This document shows positions 33,256-42,807 of a stretch of 64,000 bases of DNA, one piece after another; position 1 is the first letter of the stretch; every line of letters begins with the position of its first letter. Under the pieces are notes generated by a model. That model was not told where the DNA came from, did no database searches, and worked only from the letters and a program-made list of their open reading frames with translations. Source of the stretch: Clostridiales bacterium (GTDB lineage: Bacteria; Bacillota; Clostridia; Oscillospirales; Butyricicoccaceae); the NCBI GenBank assembly GCA_019421385.1, contig JAHZFK010000006.1:1-64000 (forward strand), in the 5' to 3' direction. A program made the position numbers and the translations under genes.

Positions 33256-34550
33256 CCCGACGGCAGGCGGCGTTTATCCGGTCGGACGCATTCGAAACGC
33301 TGTTCGGCGGCGCGGCAGGCGGCGGCAAAAGCCACGGGCAGCTGCTCGATGCGCTACGCTTTGCCGTGTGCTACCCCGGCTCGCGGCAGCTGATGCTGCG
33401 GCGCACCATGCCGGAACTGGAACGCTCGCTTGTGCCTGCGTCGCTGCGGCTGTTTCCGCAATCGGTCGCCAGCTACAAGGTCAGCGACCACCTGTGGCAG
33501 TTCAAAAACGGTTCGGTGCTGGAATTCGGCTACTGCGATGCGGAAAGCGACGTGACCAAGTACCAAAGTGCGGAATACGATGTGCTGCGCTTTGATGAAC
33601 TGACCCACTTCACCGAAAGCCAGTTCACCTATCTGATCTCACGCGTGCGCGGGGCAAACCCGTTTCCCAAACAGGTCAAATCGACGACCAATCCGGGTGG
33701 CGTGGGACACCAATGGGTCAAGGCACGGTACATCGACCCGATGCCGCCCGGCACCGAAACCGAGTTCGACGGCGGTTCGCGGCTGTTCCTGCCCGCGCGG
33801 CTCAAAGACAACCCCTTCCTGCGCCGTGCGGATGCGGGATACGAAAAGCGGCTGCGGCTGCTGTCTGTACGCGACCGGCGGGCACTGCTCGACGGCGTGT
33901 GGGAGCTGGACGAGGGGCGGTACTTCAGCGAATTCAGCCCCGATCTGCATGTTGTCAAACCGCATGTCATCCCGCGGGACTGGCGGCGGTATCTGACGAT
34001 CGACTACGGTCTGGACATGCTGGCGGCACTCTGGATCGCGCAAAGCCCGGACGGATACAGCATCGTATACAGAGAGTTATATCAATCCGGTTTGATTATC
34101 TCCGAAGCCGCAGCGTCGATTCTGGCGTGCGAACTGTCCGGCGAGCACATCGACTGCCGTCTGGCGCCGCCCGACCTGTGGAACCGACGGCAGGAAACCG
34201 GCAAAAGCGCGGTCGAACTGTTTGCGGACTGCGGACTGGATTTCGACAAAAGCTGCAACGAGCGTGTCGCCGGTTGGCTGGCGCTGCATGAACTGCTCGC
34301 CCCGCACAAGGACGAACAGGGACAGCCGCGCCCGCGGCTGACCATCTTCGACACTTGCCGCAACCTGATCCGCACGCTGCCCGCTTTGCAGCACGATGCA
34401 CGCAATCCGTCCGACGTGGCGAACACGCCGCACGAACTGACCCATGCGCCCGACGCGCTGCGCGGCTACGCCGCAACTGTGTACGAGCCGCCCGCACCCG
34501 CACAGCCCACCATGTACGACTGCGAAATCGGCGCATTTCTCGCCTATTAA
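33252..34550 (+). CDS. terL: Phage terminase large subunit
   Basis: 432-aa DNA packaging motor and nuclease. Walker A GGAAGGGKS (residues 19-27), Walker B LRFDE with the catalytic acid pair at 115-116, coupling motif TTNPGG (145-150). The RNase H-like nuclease keeps its acidic residues: D251 in TIDYG, D308 in APPDLW, D401 in HAPDAL. Every essential residue is present, so the motor is likely functional. Start GTG, overlapping the previous stop by 4 nt. Same strand as the eight other cassette genes. Confidence 0.95.
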   Translation: MTRRQAAFIRSDAFETLFGGAAGGGKSHGQLLDALRFAVCYPGSRQLMLRRTMPELERSLVPASLRLFPQSVASYKVSDHLWQFKNGSVLEFGYCDAESDVTKYQSAEYDVLRFDELTHFTESQFTYLISRVRGANPFPKQVKSTTNPGGVGHQWVKARYIDPMPPGTETEFDGGSRLFLPARLKDNPFLRRADAGYEKRLRLLSVRDRRALLDGVWELDEGRYFSEFSPDLHVVKPHVIPRDWRRYLTIDYGLDMLAALWIAQSPDGYSIVYRELYQSGLIISEAAASILACELSGEHIDCRLAPPDLWNRRQETGKSAVELFADCGLDFDKSCNERVAGWLALHELLAPHKDEQGQPRPRLTIFDTCRNLIRTLPALQHDARNPSDVANTPHELTHAPDALRGYAATVYEPPAPAQPTMYDCEIGAFLAY

Positions 34551-34563
34551 AAGGAGGAACCCA

Positions 34564-34758
34564 ATGACCATTTTACTTTATTGCATCGGCGCGGCACTGC
34601 TGGTGCTGACCGGCGCGGTCGTGTCCGGCGGCCTGCGGCTGCCGCAGCGTCCCGCAAAGGGCGACAATGACACGCCCACGTCTGCGGATGATGCGCTCAG
34701 CCGCGATCTGGCTGCGCTGATGGCATACGGACGGGAGGACAGCGGCGATGAAATTTGA
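34564..34758 (+). CDS. Small single-span membrane protein in the cassette
   Basis: 64 aa: one N-terminal helix (ILLYCIGAALLVLTGAVVSGG) and a polar tail with DDALSRDLAALMAYGRED. AAAAGGAGGAACCC precedes the ATG at 34564. It overlaps the portal gene start by 11 nt. One membrane span does not make a holin by itself; no lysin is nearby. Unknown function. Confidence 0.7.
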   Translation: MTILLYCIGAALLVLTGAVVSGGLRLPQRPAKGDNDTPTSADDALSRDLAALMAYGREDSGDEI

Positions 34759-36310
34759 TCCGTCCCCCACCGCCATCTGGCGCAAATACGAGCGCGACCG
34801 CGACTACAAGCGCTCGATCGGTCTGTACGACCGCGTGCGCCGCAACGAGGCGTTTTACCTCGGCCGACAGTGGGAGGGGCTGCGCGTGCAGTCGCTCGAC
34901 CCGCTGATTTTCAACGTGCTGCGCCGCTGCGTCAACCTGTTTGTGTCCATGCTGGTCTCGGACGATGTGGCGGTACGCGCGCAGCCGTTCGACATGGACG
35001 GCGAAGGCCGCAAAACCGCCCGCGTGCTGGAACGTGCATTCGCATCGGCCATCGAACGGTCGGGCGTAAAAGCCCTTGGGCGACCGCTGCTGAAAAACGC
35101 CTGTGTCGACGGCGACGCATGTTTCTACATGCACTTTGACCCCGCGCTCGAAACCGGACAGGCGGTCAAGGGCGATATCGTCGCTGAGCTGATTGATTCC
35201 ACCAATGTCTGCTTCGGCAACCCGGCCTGCGACGAGGTGCAGCGCCAGCCCTATCTGATTCTCGCCATGCGCCGCGACGTGGACGAGGTGCGCAAGGAAG
35301 CGCGGGACAATGGCCTGTCCGCGGCAGAAGCGGAGGCAATTGTGCCGGACGACAACGAGGACTATCTGCGCTACCGCCTGAACGGCGAAAACGACCGCGT
35401 GACCGTGCTGCTGCACATGCGCAGAACGGAAAACGGCATTGCGTTCACCAAAACCACCCGCACCGCGACCGTCATGCGCGAAAAGGTGCTGCCCTACCGC
35501 TATTATCCGGTCACGCACCTGTGCTGGAACCGTGTGCGCGGTTCGTGTCACGGCGAAAGCCCGCTGACCGAAGCCATTCCCAACCAAATTGCCATCAACA
35601 AGCTGTATTCGATGTATGTGCAGTGCATCAAGCAGGTGGCCTTCCCCAAAATCATCTACGACATGACCCGTTTCCCGAATGGGTGGTCGAATGATGTCGG
35701 CAAGGCGGTCGGTATGCGCGGCAACCCCAACGAAGCGATTGCGACCGCGTTCAAGGCGCCCGATATCTCCTCACAGGTGCTGGCGCTGCTCAAGCAGATG
35801 ATGAATGACACCGCCGAACTGATGGGCGCGAGCGAAGCGGCGCTCGGTACGGTCAAGCCGGACAACACTTCGGCTATTGTAGCGGTGCAGAACGCAACCG
35901 CCGCCCCGCTCGAGCTGACCAAGATGGAGTTTTACCGCTTCACCGAGGACTGGGCGCGCATCTTCCTCGACCTGATGGGCGCGCACTATGGCGTGCGAAC
36001 GATTGTGGTCGCAGACGAGCCGGGCGAAACGCCCTACCGGCAGAGCTTCGACTTTTCCCAGCTTGCCGGACAGGATCTTCGCTTGCAGGTGGATGTGGGC
36101 GCGGCAAGCTACTGGTCGGAAATCATGCAGACCACGACCAACGATCATCTGCTCGAGAGCGGCGTCATCACCGACCCGCTGATCTATCTGGAAAACGTGC
36201 CTGATTATCAGGTGCGCGGCAAAAACGACCTGCTGCACGCACTCCGCATGCAGCGACAGCAGCAAAAGGAGGCAAATACAAATGCAAACCAGACAGAAAA
36301 CAACCAGTAA
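34748..36310 (+). CDS. Phage portal protein
   Basis: 520-aa protein matching the portal type of podovirus/P22-like Firmicutes phages. N-terminal clip region (RRNEAFYLGRQWEGL; PLIFNVLRRCVNLFVSML), a central stem/wing part with PVTHLCWNRVRGSCHGESPL and IPNQIAINKLYSMY, and a helix with VKPDNTSAIVAVQNATAAPLE, a recurrent portal motif. It forms the dodecameric DNA gate at the capsid vertex and docks TerL. No frame damage. Confidence 0.92.
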   Translation: MKFDPSPTAIWRKYERDRDYKRSIGLYDRVRRNEAFYLGRQWEGLRVQSLDPLIFNVLRRCVNLFVSMLVSDDVAVRAQPFDMDGEGRKTARVLERAFASAIERSGVKALGRPLLKNACVDGDACFYMHFDPALETGQAVKGDIVAELIDSTNVCFGNPACDEVQRQPYLILAMRRDVDEVRKEARDNGLSAAEAEAIVPDDNEDYLRYRLNGENDRVTVLLHMRRTENGIAFTKTTRTATVMREKVLPYRYYPVTHLCWNRVRGSCHGESPLTEAIPNQIAINKLYSMYVQCIKQVAFPKIIYDMTRFPNGWSNDVGKAVGMRGNPNEAIATAFKAPDISSQVLALLKQMMNDTAELMGASEAALGTVKPDNTSAIVAVQNATAAPLELTKMEFYRFTEDWARIFLDLMGAHYGVRTIVVADEPGETPYRQSFDFSQLAGQDLRLQVDVGAASYWSEIMQTTTNDHLLESGVITDPLIYLENVPDYQVRGKNDLLHALRMQRQQQKEANTNANQTENNQ

Positions 36311-36821
36311 CCTGGCTGCCGTGCCGACACAAGCCACGCAGAATGCAGCAGCCACCCCAGCAGTAGACCCGTTCGCGCAGGGCACGGCTGCACAGAACAC
36401 GGGCGACCCGACGGCGCAGGGCAGTCAGCAGACCTTTCCCGTCCCGGTGGACGGCGAGATGCGCCAGCTGACACTGGAGGAGCTGATTCAGGCGGCAAGC
36501 CTTGGTCTGTCCAAGCAGAACGCCTACATCCGCCGCAACCGCGCGGCAAACGGTATGCCCAACGGACAGATCTATGCTGCGTTCGTCGAGGAATATCCGG
36601 ATGTGCGCCCGGACGAGATCCCGCCGCAGGTGTGGGAATGGGCGCAGCAGGAAGGCTCACTCGTCTCAGCCTACCGCAAGTGGGAGATCCTGACGCTCAA
36701 GGACGAACTGGCCGCGCTCGAAATGAACCAGAAGAACCGCCGCGCAGCGGTCGGCCCGGCGCAGTCGGATGGCGAACCTGCGGGCGTTGATCCTGTCACC
36801 CTCGCGCTGCTGGGCAAGTAA
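36282..36821 (+). CDS. Scaffold-like protein of the cassette
   Basis: 179 aa. Low-complexity Ala/Thr/Gln N-terminus (about 50 residues), a middle helix-rich part (MRQLTLEELIQAASLGLSKQ), and a charged C-terminal helix (LKDELAALEMNQKNRRAA). Its place between portal and major capsid protein, small size and helical, charged sequence fit a scaffolding protein. It overlaps the portal end by 29 nt, with a GGAGG site inside portal. No homologue is recognised with certainty. Confidence 0.7.
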   Translation: MQTRQKTTSNLAAVPTQATQNAAATPAVDPFAQGTAAQNTGDPTAQGSQQTFPVPVDGEMRQLTLEELIQAASLGLSKQNAYIRRNRAANGMPNGQIYAAFVEEYPDVRPDEIPPQVWEWAQQEGSLVSAYRKWEILTLKDELAALEMNQKNRRAAVGPAQSDGEPAGVDPVTLALLGK

Positions 36822-36852
36822 ACAAATCGTATAATCAGGAGGTATTATACTT

Positions 36853-37884
36853 ATGGCTATCAATCTTGCAACCAAATATTCTGACCAGATCGCAGAAGTA
36901 TTCACCCGCGCATCCTTTATTAAGGGCAAGACCGCTGAGACGTTCGACCTGACCGGCGTAAAGACCCTCAAGGTGTATACGCCCATCACCGTGGAAGAGG
37001 TCGACTACGACCGCGACGGCGGCCTCAAGCGCTACGGCGATGTGACCGAGATGCAGGACGTGGTACAGGAGTTGACCATGACGCAGGACAAGGCGTTCAC
37101 GCTGACGATCGACAAGGGCAACAACCTTGACCAGAACCTCGTCAAGAACGCAGCGGACATGCTGCGCCTGCAGCTGAACGAAAAGTCTACCCCGGCGGCG
37201 GACAAGTATGCGTTCCAGCGCTTTGTCACCATGGCGGGCACGCTGGCGCAAAGCGAAAAGCCGACCAAGAGTAACATCATCTCCAAGATCGCAGACGCTT
37301 CGCAGGCGCTCGACGATGCGCTGGTGCCGGACGACAACCGTTACCTGTACCTGACCAGCGAAATGTACAAGCTGGTCTGCACCTCGGATGAGTTCGCGGG
37401 CGTTGACGTGCTCGCACGCCAGTCCATCGCCAAGGGCGTATGCGGCGAGGTGTTCGGCATGAACGTCGTGCGCGTACCGAAGTCCTACCTGCCCGAAAAT
37501 GTCTATTTCCTCGTCACGCACAAGGATGCGGTGCTCATGCCGTACAAGATCGCGGACGCGAAGGTGCATGAGGACCCGGTCGGCGTGTCCGGCGCACTGA
37601 TCGAAGGCCGTCACTATTACGACGCCTATGTGCTGGGTGCCAAGTGCGGCGGCGTATATGCGCTGGTGGCATCCGGTTCGATTTCCGCCGCGCCGAGCAT
37701 TTCCGGCAAAAAGATCACCGGCACCGGCACGATCCGCTACACGCTGGACGGCTCGGACCCGCGCTACTCGGATTCCGCCAAGGATTATGTGGCAGAAACC
37801 GAACTGACCGCTGAGGAGGGCTGCCAGATCCGCGCCTTTGCGACCGAAGAGACCAAATATCCGTCCCCCGTGGCCGCAGGCTGA
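36853..37884 (+). CDS. Major capsid protein with C-terminal Ig/chitobiase-like domain
   Basis: 343 aa. Residues about 1-275 look like an HK97-fold shell protein (FIKGKTAETFDLTGVKTLKVYTP, DKGNNLDQNLVKNAADMLR, YLYLTSEMYKLV, LVTHKDAVLMPYK). After a short hinge (SISAAPSISGKKITG) the end carries a chitobiase-C-like beta domain with RYTLDGSDPRYSDSAK (about 295-310). Such surface-facing Ig-like additions decorate phage capsids. AGGAGG precedes the ATG. Capsid assignment rests on fold-like motifs and position. Confidence 0.85.
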   Translation: MAINLATKYSDQIAEVFTRASFIKGKTAETFDLTGVKTLKVYTPITVEEVDYDRDGGLKRYGDVTEMQDVVQELTMTQDKAFTLTIDKGNNLDQNLVKNAADMLRLQLNEKSTPAADKYAFQRFVTMAGTLAQSEKPTKSNIISKIADASQALDDALVPDDNRYLYLTSEMYKLVCTSDEFAGVDVLARQSIAKGVCGEVFGMNVVRVPKSYLPENVYFLVTHKDAVLMPYKIADAKVHEDPVGVSGALIEGRHYYDAYVLGAKCGGVYALVASGSISAAPSISGKKITGTGTIRYTLDGSDPRYSDSAKDYVAETELTAEEGCQIRAFATEETKYPSPVAAG

Positions 37885-37969
37885 CCCACGACCGGCTGTT
37901 TGGCCGCTGCTCCGGCAGCGGCCGCAGCCGCCGCTTTCCGGTGACCGCAACCGGAGGAAAGGAGCTTTT

Positions 37970-38338
37970 ATGACCGGAACTGAATGCTATTACGCCGCGC
38001 TGAATCTACTAAGTGAAACGCGCGATACCGGCGCGTATTACGAGCAGTTTGCGCTGGGCGCGCTCAATCAGCTGCTGACCAACAGCCTGCGCGAAATTAA
38101 CGCGCTGCGCATCGCACAGCAGGAAGGACCGCTGGCTGCACCACCGCGTCTCACCACGCTGGAAGAGGATATCCCTGCGGATGATTACCTTGTCCGTGAA
38201 TGCTTCCCGTATGGGCTGGCGGCGCTGCTCGTGGCAGACGACGATAAGGCCAAATTCAACTGGGCCGCTTCGGAATACGCCGAGCGCCTGCTGTGCCACT
38301 GTCCTGCGCAGCTGACCGCCGTACAGGAGATGATCTGA
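37970..38338 (+). CDS. Head-tail connector/adaptor protein
   Basis: 122 aa, helical, directly after the capsid gene. Segments YYEQFALGALNQLLTNSLREI and YLVRECFPYGLAALLVADDD fit small connector (gp6-like) proteins that join the portal to the neck. AAAGGAG precedes ATG 37970. Its stop overlaps the following gene (TGATG). The assignment is mainly positional. Confidence 0.7.
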   Translation: MTGTECYYAALNLLSETRDTGAYYEQFALGALNQLLTNSLREINALRIAQQEGPLAAPPRLTTLEEDIPADDYLVRECFPYGLAALLVADDDKAKFNWAASEYAERLLCHCPAQLTAVQEMI

Positions 38339-40158
38339 TGCGCGCCTATCAATTCCCGCAGCCCGAAACCGTGCGCGAAACCGTCGTCAGCAGCTTCGGC
38401 GGCGTGGATTTTCGCACCCATCCGACCAAGCTGTCGCTCTCGCGCTCACCCGACATGCAGAACCTGATCTGCGACCAGAATGACTATCTGGTCAAGCGCA
38501 CGGGCTGGCAGACCAAACATACCTATGACGCACCGGTTTACGGCTTGTTTCCCCTGCCGGACAGCGATGGCTGTGCGGTCCATGCGGGCAAAAAGCTGTA
38601 TGTCCGCCAATCAGACGGTACGCAGACCGAGCTGTGCGCGGACATGAAGGAGGACTTTTCGCAGTCCTTCATCATGAGTGGTGTGCTCTATCTGCTTGAT
38701 GGCCAGGCCTTCCGCGCCGTGCGCCGCAAAGCATCTCAGGATGGATGGGAAGCCGTGCGCGTGCAGGATATTGCCTATGTCCCGACCACCACCATTTCCG
38801 CCCAGCCGACTGGCGGCGGCACCAGCTATGAAGCAATCAATCTTCTGACCCCCAAGCGCATCAACACCTTTCTCGGCAACGGGACTGCCACGCAGTTTCA
38901 GGTGGACGCAAGGGATTTGGACGACGCTGTGGTAACTGCGGCGGTGGGTGGACAAGCGGTAACGGTTTCATCTGTTGACCGCGCAAGCGGCGTGGTGACG
39001 CTCGCCTCTCCGCCCGCCAACGGAAACGGACTGGCAAACGTCGCCATCACCTTTTCCAAGACCATCTCCGGCTATGCCGATAAGATCAACCATTGCCGTT
39101 TCGCCGGCCTGTACGGCGGCAAAAACGATACCCGTGTGTTTCTCGCGGGCAATCCGGGTGAGCCTGCCTCCGACTGGCAGAGCGGCCTGTACGATCCGAC
39201 TTACTTCCCCGATACCGGCTATACCCGCATGGGCACGGACGCCTCTGCCATCGTCGGCTATCTCAAGCAGTACGAAAGCCAGCTCATCGTCAAGTCGGGC
39301 GTCGCGCAGGAATCCGCCAGCTACCGTCGTACCTTTACCCTCGCCGACGACGGCACAGCGCTCTATCCGCTGACGCAAGGCGCACAGGGCGAAGGCGCAG
39401 TCTGTTCGCGCAGCTTTGCCACCCTCAATGACCTACCGATATTCCTGTCGGCTCACGGTGTGCAGGGCGTATTCGGCACAAGCGTTGCCGAGCAGCGCAC
39501 CATCCGCTCCATCTCGGACGCGATCACGCCGCGTTTGCAGGCCGAACCCGGTCTGGAAAACGCCTGCGCGATTGTATTTGAGGGCAAATACTATCTGGTG
39601 GTCAACGATCATGTGTATATTGCGGATGGCACGCTTGCCGACACCGATGGCAGCCCCGCATGGTTTTACTGGACTAACGTGCCCGCGCAGTGTCTGGCTG
39701 TTTTGGACAACGAACTGTGGTTCGGCACGGCAGACGGCAGGCTATGCCGCTTTCGGCAGGCGGAAGAGGATGAAGCCTATTGCGACGACGATGCTGCCAT
39801 CGACGCTTACTGGCGCACCCCTACCCTGCCGCTCGGCGACTGGGGACGAGGCAAGACCGTGCGCGACGTGATCCCCACGCTGATGCCGCACTCGCGCTCG
39901 GGCGCGACCGTGCAGTACGAAAGCGAGGACGGCAAGGTGCTTGCGCTCTCACGCAACATGGATCTGTTTTCCTTCAAAACACTGGATTTCTCTCGCTTTT
40001 CCTTCCGCTGCATTCCGGGTGCGCTGAGTTACCGCACCCGCTACCGCCAGCACCGCATGCCGCTGCTCGCTGTACGCATCGGCAATGACCGTCCGGACGA
40101 ACCGTTTGGCCTGCTGGCGCTCACCATCCGGTGGACGCTCGGACAAACCATCATCTAA
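38338..40158 (+). CDS. Tail-nozzle/DNA-stabilisation-like structural protein
   Basis: 606 aa, beta-rich. N-terminus SSFGGVDFRTHPTKLSLSRSPDMQN resembles the opening of podovirus tail accessory/stabilisation proteins (P22 gp10-like). A repeated pattern of short beta blades follows (FIMSGVLYLLDG; GKYYLVVNDHVYIADG; DNELWFGTADGRLC). No tape measure, tail tube or fibre gene follows, so a short nozzle closing the portal is the likely end of the particle. The assignment is inference. Confidence 0.65.
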   Translation: MRAYQFPQPETVRETVVSSFGGVDFRTHPTKLSLSRSPDMQNLICDQNDYLVKRTGWQTKHTYDAPVYGLFPLPDSDGCAVHAGKKLYVRQSDGTQTELCADMKEDFSQSFIMSGVLYLLDGQAFRAVRRKASQDGWEAVRVQDIAYVPTTTISAQPTGGGTSYEAINLLTPKRINTFLGNGTATQFQVDARDLDDAVVTAAVGGQAVTVSSVDRASGVVTLASPPANGNGLANVAITFSKTISGYADKINHCRFAGLYGGKNDTRVFLAGNPGEPASDWQSGLYDPTYFPDTGYTRMGTDASAIVGYLKQYESQLIVKSGVAQESASYRRTFTLADDGTALYPLTQGAQGEGAVCSRSFATLNDLPIFLSAHGVQGVFGTSVAEQRTIRSISDAITPRLQAEPGLENACAIVFEGKYYLVVNDHVYIADGTLADTDGSPAWFYWTNVPAQCLAVLDNELWFGTADGRLCRFRQAEEDEAYCDDDAAIDAYWRTPTLPLGDWGRGKTVRDVIPTLMPHSRSGATVQYESEDGKVLALSRNMDLFSFKTLDFSRFSFRCIPGALSYRTRYRQHRMPLLAVRIGNDRPDEPFGLLALTIRWTLGQTII

Positions 40159-40173
40159 GAAAGGAGGATTCGG

Positions 40174-41088
40174 ATGGCATCCAATTACAGAGCGGACTTT
40201 GACTATGCCGAGGCGATTGCGAACACGCAGGACGCTGACGAACGGCAGCAGCTGCTGGCCGAACGCCAGAATAAAATCGAAGCCGAAGGGCTGGCAGGCA
40301 AGGTCGCATCCAACGATGCCGTTTCCACTTGGAACGGCTCTTATCGCCCCTATTCGGTTTCCAGTACGGAACGCGGTGGCAACGAGGTCAGCCGACTGTA
40401 TGACGCAGCGGAGGCCGCGCGTCTCCAGCGTTTGGAGGCGGCACGCACGCGCATCCAGCAGCAGCTTAAAAACAACCTGTCCGCGATTGAAACCGATTAC
40501 ACGGCCAGCATGACGCAGACCGATATCAATGCGCGCCAATCCGTGATTTCCAACGAGGAGAAGCTCGCGGCGCTCGGGCTGAATATGGGCGCACGGGGCG
40601 CTGCGGCGACCTCGGGCGCGGCCGAAACCAGCCGCATCGCCATCGACAATCAGTACCGCAGCGATCTGAACGCACTCGGTCAGGCGCGGCTGACCGCACG
40701 CGCCGCAGCACAGGACAGCGCCTCCGCGCAAGAAGCCGCTTTGGAGAATGAGTATTTCACCGCAGCGGAAAACGCTGCACTCCAACAGGCACAGTCCGCA
40801 CTGACGCAGTTCAATGCCGACCGCGATTACAGTTTGTCTGTCGCTGGACTGACGGGCTTCCTGAACGGCACACCTACGCTGGCCTATAGGGACTATGCTT
40901 CCGGTCTGACCAGTCAGGCGCAGGCAACGGCCTATGAACAGGCGTTCAACCGTTGGAAGACTACCGGCTATGTGCAGTCAGGTGACGCTGCCATTCTCGG
41001 CGTACCCGCCGGCACGCCGACCGCGGATGTGAGCTACAAAAACGCCAGCCTTGCCTTGCAGCAATGGAAGGCCGGATATTGGTATTAA
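40174..41088 (+). CDS. Coiled-coil, Ala/Gln-rich protein, last gene of the cassette
   Basis: 304 aa, strongly helical (residues 70-230: EAARLQRLEAARTRIQQQL..., ARQSVISNEEKLAALG...), with Ala and Gln enriched, then a Tyr-rich end (YEQAFNRWKTTGYVQSG...KAGYWY). It resembles internal or ejection proteins of podoviruses by composition only. AAAGGAGGATTCGG precedes the ATG. A terminator 20 nt downstream ends the cassette. Confidence 0.65.
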   Translation: MASNYRADFDYAEAIANTQDADERQQLLAERQNKIEAEGLAGKVASNDAVSTWNGSYRPYSVSSTERGGNEVSRLYDAAEAARLQRLEAARTRIQQQLKNNLSAIETDYTASMTQTDINARQSVISNEEKLAALGLNMGARGAAATSGAAETSRIAIDNQYRSDLNALGQARLTARAAAQDSASAQEAALENEYFTAAENAALQQAQSALTQFNADRDYSLSVAGLTGFLNGTPTLAYRDYASGLTSQAQATAYEQAFNRWKTTGYVQSGDAAILGVPAGTPTADVSYKNASLALQQWKAGYWY

Positions 41089-41108
41089 AATACATTTTTA
41101 TGCATAAA

Positions 41109-41146
41109 AAGCCGGTCTCTACTATCAAAGCAGAGACCGGCCTTTG
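41109..41146 (+). terminator. Terminator at the end of the capsid cassette
   Basis: GCCGGTCTCT (41111-41120) / AGAGACCGGC (41132-41141) followed by CTTTG; preceded by an A run that would give U's on the other strand. Confidence 0.72.
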
Positions 41147-41390
41147 AAAGAAATGAAGGTATGGGCTAAATAATTGGATATTTGGTGCAAAAATTGTCTA
41201 TTATCATGTGACGCACCAAATGCATGTTTTTGTATAAATACATATTAGCACACCCCCATTCTCAGGTCAATACTTTTCCTTGACAAATACTAGTATTTTT
41301 TCTTATATGTTCCATATTTCTGCTTTATGTTGCGTTTTTCGCGGAAAACAGAGAAAATTCGACCTTATCAGTCGCTTTTAGGGACAAAGA
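41147..41390. other. AT-rich intergenic region after the capsid cassette
   Basis: No gene found. Much lower G+C than the flanks. It holds an inverted repeat TTTGGTGC...GCACCAAA (about 41180-41220) and a plus-strand promoter (41280-41308). No direct repeat matching the left flank of the cassette was seen, so no attachment site can be assigned. Confidence 0.6.
41280..41308 (+). promoter_or_regulatory. Orphan sigma-A promoter, plus strand
   Basis: TTGACA (41280-41285), 17-nt spacer, TTATAT (41303-41308). No open frame follows on this strand before the terminator at 41391-41425. Confidence 0.65.
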
Positions 41391-41425
41391 AAAAGCCGTT
41401 CATCTTTCGATGAACGGCTTTTTTA
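41315..41425 (+). ncRNA. Candidate small RNA between the capsid cassette and eno
   Basis: About 110 nt bounded by the orphan promoter and a strong terminator, with an internal hairpin GTTTTTC / GAAAAC around 41332-41349. No known RNA family was recognised. It could also be only an unproductive transcript convergent with eno. Confidence 0.35.
41391..41425. terminator. Bidirectional terminator after eno
   Basis: 14-bp perfect stem AAAAGCCGTTCATC / GATGAACGGCTTTT with loop TTTC and A/T runs on both sides. It ends the glycolytic operon on the minus strand. Confidence 0.88.
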
Positions 41426-41442
41426 TCAGCTTAGACGGATGC

Positions 41443-42777
<1,335 letters not shown>

Positions 42778-42807
42778 TTATTTGAAAATTTGGGGATACG
42801 CAATAGT

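Noticed and set aside
34564..34758. Holin
   Set aside because: Single helix and small size fit, but no endolysin is nearby and single-span membrane proteins are too common to call.
33000..41146. Complete integrated prophage
   Set aside because: No integrase, repressor, replication, lysis or tail modules and no flanking direct repeats were found, so the cassette is described as a head/packaging module only.
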